6,691 bases of DNA from an uncultured Eubacterium sp. (lineage in GTDB: Bacteria > Bacillota > Clostridia > Lachnospirales > Lachnospiraceae), in assembly GCA_910578975.1 (NCBI GenBank), contig CAJTRZ010000024.1, forward strand, positions 1-6,691, written 5' to 3'. The notes under the pieces are model-generated. The model searched no databases and was not told the DNA's origin. It was given only the letters and a program-made list of their open reading frames with translations. The number at the start of each line of letters is the position of its first letter. The first letter of the stretch is position 1. Both the position numbers and the translations under genes were made by a program. This document shows, in pieces, positions 5,458 to 6,691 of the stretch.

Positions 5458-6396
5458 TCAATACAGAACCTTCTTTAGTTTTACTGTAAATACCGTTTTA
5501 ATACCGGGTTCGCTTTCTAATAAAATATCTCCGCCCATCTGCTTTGCAAGATTTTTGGCGATTGTAAGTCCTAATCCATTACCCTGTATCTGACGGTTAC
5601 GGGAATCCTCCATTGTATAGAGCCTTTCAAATACACTGGCTGCAAACTCTTTTCCAATCCCCTTTCCTTTATCTGCAACATCAATGTAAACATATCTTTT
5701 ATCTTCTCTCAGGAAAAAACCGATATATTTCCCATCACTGCCATAACGGATTGCATTTGACAGCAGATTGTTCAAAATCCTGTTGATTGACTCCGTATCC
5801 CCTTGAACAAAAATTTTCTGTTCCGGAATGGATATGTCCACAGCAAATTCTTTTTGAAGTAACAGCTCATAAAAACCAAGCACATTCTCCCGACATAACT
5901 CATTGATATTTATCTTGGTTATTTTCATGCCCACATCCCCAGCCTCCAGCTTTGCCAGTGTAAAAAACTGGTTAATCAATTCCATAACCTGCTTTGCCTT
6001 TAACTCGACCTTTTTCAATATTTCATCTTCCTTATTTTCTATACGCATAATCTCTAAATATCCTAAAATAACTGTCAGTGGAGTTTTTATATCATGCGAG
6101 ATATTTGCAAGCATTTTCTTTGTGGAGATTTCCTGTCTGCGGTAATCAATCTTTGTTTTTTGACGGTCTAAAAGCATCCGGTTAATCTGCCCGCTTAAAT
6201 TCATAAGAATTTTGTTGTCGGTAAAAACCATAACCTTCTCATCGCTATCATCTTCTAAAATATCTGACAGCTTTTCACCTATTTTTTTCAATTTCATCTG
6301 TATTCCTTTATTAAAAACAAAACGCTGGTAAACGATAACCGCAATCAGAAAAATAATGGCGCTGCTTAAAAAAAATATAATTGATTTATCACTCAT
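5458..6396 (-). CDS. two-component sensor histidine kinase with one membrane helix
   Basis: Membrane-bound histidine kinase of 312 residues that should phosphorylate the adjacent response regulator. It has one hydrophobic helix (about 6-26), then a charged linker (31-90) with no recognisable sensor domain. The HisKA helix is MLANISHDIKTPLTVILGYL, with phospho-acceptor H101. The ATP domain follows: N-box NNLLSNAIRYG (209-219), G1 DKGKGIG (242-248), F-box VFERLY (255-260) and G2 GNGLGLTIAK (272-281). All catalytic residues appear intact. The start chosen is ATG at 6394-6396, which overlaps the regulator stop as ATGA and has AGGAG 7 nt upstream; a GTG at 6429 would add 11 residues read from the regulator gene. 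With almost nothing outside the cell, it must sense within the membrane or through a partner, possibly the ABC transporter. Linkage to a BcrA-type transporter suggests peptide-antibiotic sensing. Confidence 0.93.
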   Translation of the reverse strand: MSDKSIIFFLSSAIIFLIAVIVYQRFVFNKGIQMKLKKIGEKLSDILEDDSDEKVMVFTDNKILMNLSGQINRMLLDRQKTKIDYRRQEISTKKMLANISHDIKTPLTVILGYLEIMRIENKEDEILKKVELKAKQVMELINQFFTLAKLEAGDVGMKITKININELCRENVLGFYELLLQKEFAVDISIPEQKIFVQGDTESINRILNNLLSNAIRYGSDGKYIGFFLREDKRYVYIDVADKGKGIGKEFAASVFERLYTMEDSRNRQIQGNGLGLTIAKNLAKQMGGDILLESEPGIKTVFTVKLKKVLY

Positions 6397-6691
6397 TCTT
6401 CCTCTCCTAACCTGTACCCAATCCCCCACACCGTTATGACATATTTGGGATTGCGTGGATTGTCCTCTATTTTGTTCCGCAGTCTGCTGATATGGACATT
6501 GACTGCATTTTCATCTCCCACATAGGCATCATTCCATACGCTGGAATAAATCTGTTCTTTGGTATAAACCTTTTTCGGGTTTTTCACTAAGAGTTTCAAA
6601 ATTTCAAATTCTTTTACTGTCAATTCTATTCTTTCGCCCTCTTTCAGTACAGAATAATCCTCTGTGTTAATGGTAAGCTTTCCCCATGTTA
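6393..6691 (-). CDS. OmpR/PhoB-family response regulator, DNA-binding domain (5' end cut off)
   Basis: The frame is open to the right edge; 98 codons before the stop are visible. This is the complete winged-helix effector domain: an opening beta hairpin (LTINTEDYSVLKEGERIELT), helix 1 with LTVKEFEILKLLVKNP, the VYTKEQIYSSVW turn region, recognition helix NAVNVHISRLRNKIED, and the wing ending in VWGIGYRLGEEE. The receiver domain with its phosphorylated aspartate lies beyond the window. The internal TTG at 6621-6623 is not a real start. It overlaps the kinase by 4 bp, so the two proteins are made together. This family binds tandem direct repeats at 10-11 bp spacing, which fits the two operator copies in this window; that they are its targets is inference. 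Confidence 0.95.
   Translation of the reverse strand, partial: TWGKLTINTEDYSVLKEGERIELTVKEFEILKLLVKNPKKVYTKEQIYSSVWNDAYVGDENAVNVHISRLRNKIEDNPRNPKYVITVWGIGYRLGEEE

Noticed and set aside
6397..6429. GTG start at 6429 for the kinase
   Set aside because: The extension is encoded within the end of the regulator gene; the ATG at 6396 has a ribosome binding site and the usual ATGA overlap.

Overview
All well-supported genes in this window lie on the minus strand, so the region reads from right to left. The look is that of a low-GC Firmicute, most likely a clostridial gut-type bacterium (Lachnospiraceae or a relative). The reasons are AT-rich sequence, strong AAAGGAGG-type ribosome binding sites, a TTG start, and a gene set (OmpR-type two-component pair, BcrA-type ABC transporter, DUF4097-type lipoprotein) that is common there. 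This assignment is inference from gene content, not a database match.

Layout in transcription order. First comes the DNA-binding end of an OmpR/PhoB-type response regulator, cut by the right edge. A histidine kinase follows with an ATGA overlap. It has one membrane helix and no obvious sensor domain. Then comes a 55-bp element (5395-5449) holding a tandem-repeat operator and a -10 box. Behind it lie three tightly packed genes: a family 2 glycosyltransferase, a small permuted NlpC/P60 (YiiX-like) cysteine enzyme, and an MprF-type flippase-like membrane protein. A second copy of the 55-bp element (2675-2729, 52 of 55 bases identical) then drives a second operon: a BcrA-type ABC ATPase, its six-helix permease, and a beta-repeat lipoprotein. 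The left edge holds the possible start of one more open frame.

Working model (inference). The two-component pair senses a cell-envelope attack, such as an antimicrobial peptide or a cell-wall antibiotic. It switches on two output modules through the same operator. One module exports or expels the attacker (ABC transporter plus lipoprotein). The other modifies the membrane or envelope (glycosyltransferase, YiiX-like enzyme, flippase). A glycosyltransferase plus an MprF-like flippase under a dedicated two-component system recalls the HexRK/HexSDF glycolipid system of Clostridioides difficile, but here a YiiX-like enzyme takes the place of the deacetylase.

The most striking feature is architectural. 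The three-gene block plus one copy of the 55-bp element is exactly 2720 bp. Removing it by recombination between the repeats would leave the kinase directly followed by one intact operator-promoter and the ABC operon. The block therefore looks like a cassette inserted at, or duplicated with, the regulator's own target promoter. No intergenic stretch longer than 300 bases exists, and I saw no convincing rho-independent terminator.
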